From assembly GCF_000980885.2 (NCBI RefSeq), contig NZ_LBDA02000088.1, forward strand, positions 1 to 32,170: 32,170 bases of DNA, given 5' to 3'. The notes under the pieces were generated by a model. The model saw only the letters and a list, made by a program, of their open reading frames with translations. It did not search any database and was not told the origin of the DNA. The position numbers and the translations under genes were made by a program. Positions 31,910 through 32,170 of this stretch are shown piece by piece (positions within the stretch are counted from its first letter, which is position 1; every line of letters begins with the position of its first letter). Source of the stretch: Streptomyces malaysiense. GTDB lineage: Bacteria > Actinomycetota > Actinomycetes > Streptomycetales > Streptomycetaceae.

Positions 31910-31965
31910 CTGGCGGGACGGGCGTGCACTGCCCCACCTCGCACTCGCCGCCGGAGGAAACCCAC

Positions 31966-32170
31966 GTGAAGGAAATAGTCGATGCCATCGTCTCCTCGGA
32001 GGCGACGTCCGGCGACTACGCGGCGCTGCCGCTCCCGGACAGCTATCGAGGCATCGCCGTCCGCAAGACCGACGTCGGGATGTTCGACGGACTGGCCTCG
32101 GAGGTGAAGGACCCCCGCAAGTCCCTTCACCTCATGGAGGTCCCGCTGCCCGAGCTCGGGCCGGGTGAGG
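31966..32170 (+). CDS. ccr: Crotonyl-CoA carboxylase/reductase, N-terminal part (second copy)
   Basis: The first 68 residues run to the window edge: KEIVDAIVSSEATSGDYAAL, PLPDSYRGIAVRK, DPRKSLHLMEVPLPELGPGE. This matches the Ccr N-terminus (family pattern of ALPLPxSYRAxxV and DPRKSxHLxxVPxPELGPGE). GGAGG lies 9 nt before the GTG start. The gene is divergent from a type II thioesterase, which suggests supply of ethylmalonyl-CoA or another alkylmalonyl-CoA extender unit for a polyketide synthase, distinct from the pathway copy that ends at base 33. Substrate preference cannot be judged without the remainder. Confidence 0.9.
   Translation, partial: MKEIVDAIVSSEATSGDYAALPLPDSYRGIAVRKTDVGMFDGLASEVKDPRKSLHLMEVPLPELGPGE

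Noticed and set aside
1..32170. tRNA genes, CRISPR arrays and insertion sequences
   Set aside because: None seen: no regular repeat-spacer pattern, no transposase-like protein, and no tRNA cloverleaf noticed by eye, though a tRNA search program would be more reliable.

Overview
The window is very GC-rich actinobacterial DNA, almost certainly from a Streptomyces. The pointers are GTG starts, ATGA/GTGA translational coupling, a complete conservon, a linked methylsuccinyl-CoA dehydrogenase/MeaA operon, and TTA leucine codons confined to one operon. No rRNA, tRNA, insertion sequence or CRISPR array was seen.

Layout. 1-4803 (+) is the end of crotonyl-CoA carboxylase/reductase (ccr) followed by four tightly coupled genes that complete the ethylmalonyl-CoA pathway (meaA, a malyl-CoA lyase-type gene, a MaoC hydratase and an acyl-CoA dehydrogenase), closed by a strong hairpin. 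4984-6481 (+) is psd-pssA for phosphatidylethanolamine synthesis, ending in a perfect 17-bp hairpin that also separates it from a convergent glycerate kinase. 7929-10351 (+) holds three NAD/ADP-ribose genes in a row (ADP-ribosylglycohydrolase, Nudix, sirtuin). 10353-12374 (-) is an alkylation-repair pair (Ada-AlkA fusion and Ogt), followed by a MetF-like reductase and about 600 bp with no gene.

13924-18257 (-) is a five-gene conservon, cvnABCDE. Its CvnB is a fused double roadblock protein, its P450 lacks the ExxR motif, and cvnA and cvnC each carry a TTA codon, which predicts bldA control. 18609-22488 (-) has a macrodomain hydrolase coupled to a phytoene-dehydrogenase-like flavoprotein, and a gamma-glutamyltransferase; 22694-23383 (+) is a short-chain dehydrogenase.

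23402-23932 (-) is a molecular fossil of a kdpFABCDE potassium-pump locus: the 27-codon leader ORF and kdpF survive intact, but the start of kdpA is joined to a mid-kdpA piece and then to the 3' end of kdpE, with everything between deleted. After a lipoate-ligase-family gene, 25487-28113 (+) is a four-gene cassette with a WXG-type N-terminus, a coiled coil and a glycine-rich membrane segment, followed by a small membrane protein. It resembles a type VII secretion effector/immunity module and is the best candidate for an undescribed system here. A DUF3558-like lipoprotein follows.

29005-30188 (-) is a second deletion scar, where a multiply broken P450 runs directly into the C-terminal half of an MFS exporter. 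Next to it is a type II thioesterase (-) and, divergent from it, the start of a second ccr (+) with a repeat-rich promoter region. The thioesterase, the second ccr and the dead P450/exporter suggest that the right end is the edge of a polyketide-type cluster using ethylmalonyl-CoA-class extender units, while the first ccr serves central carbon assimilation.
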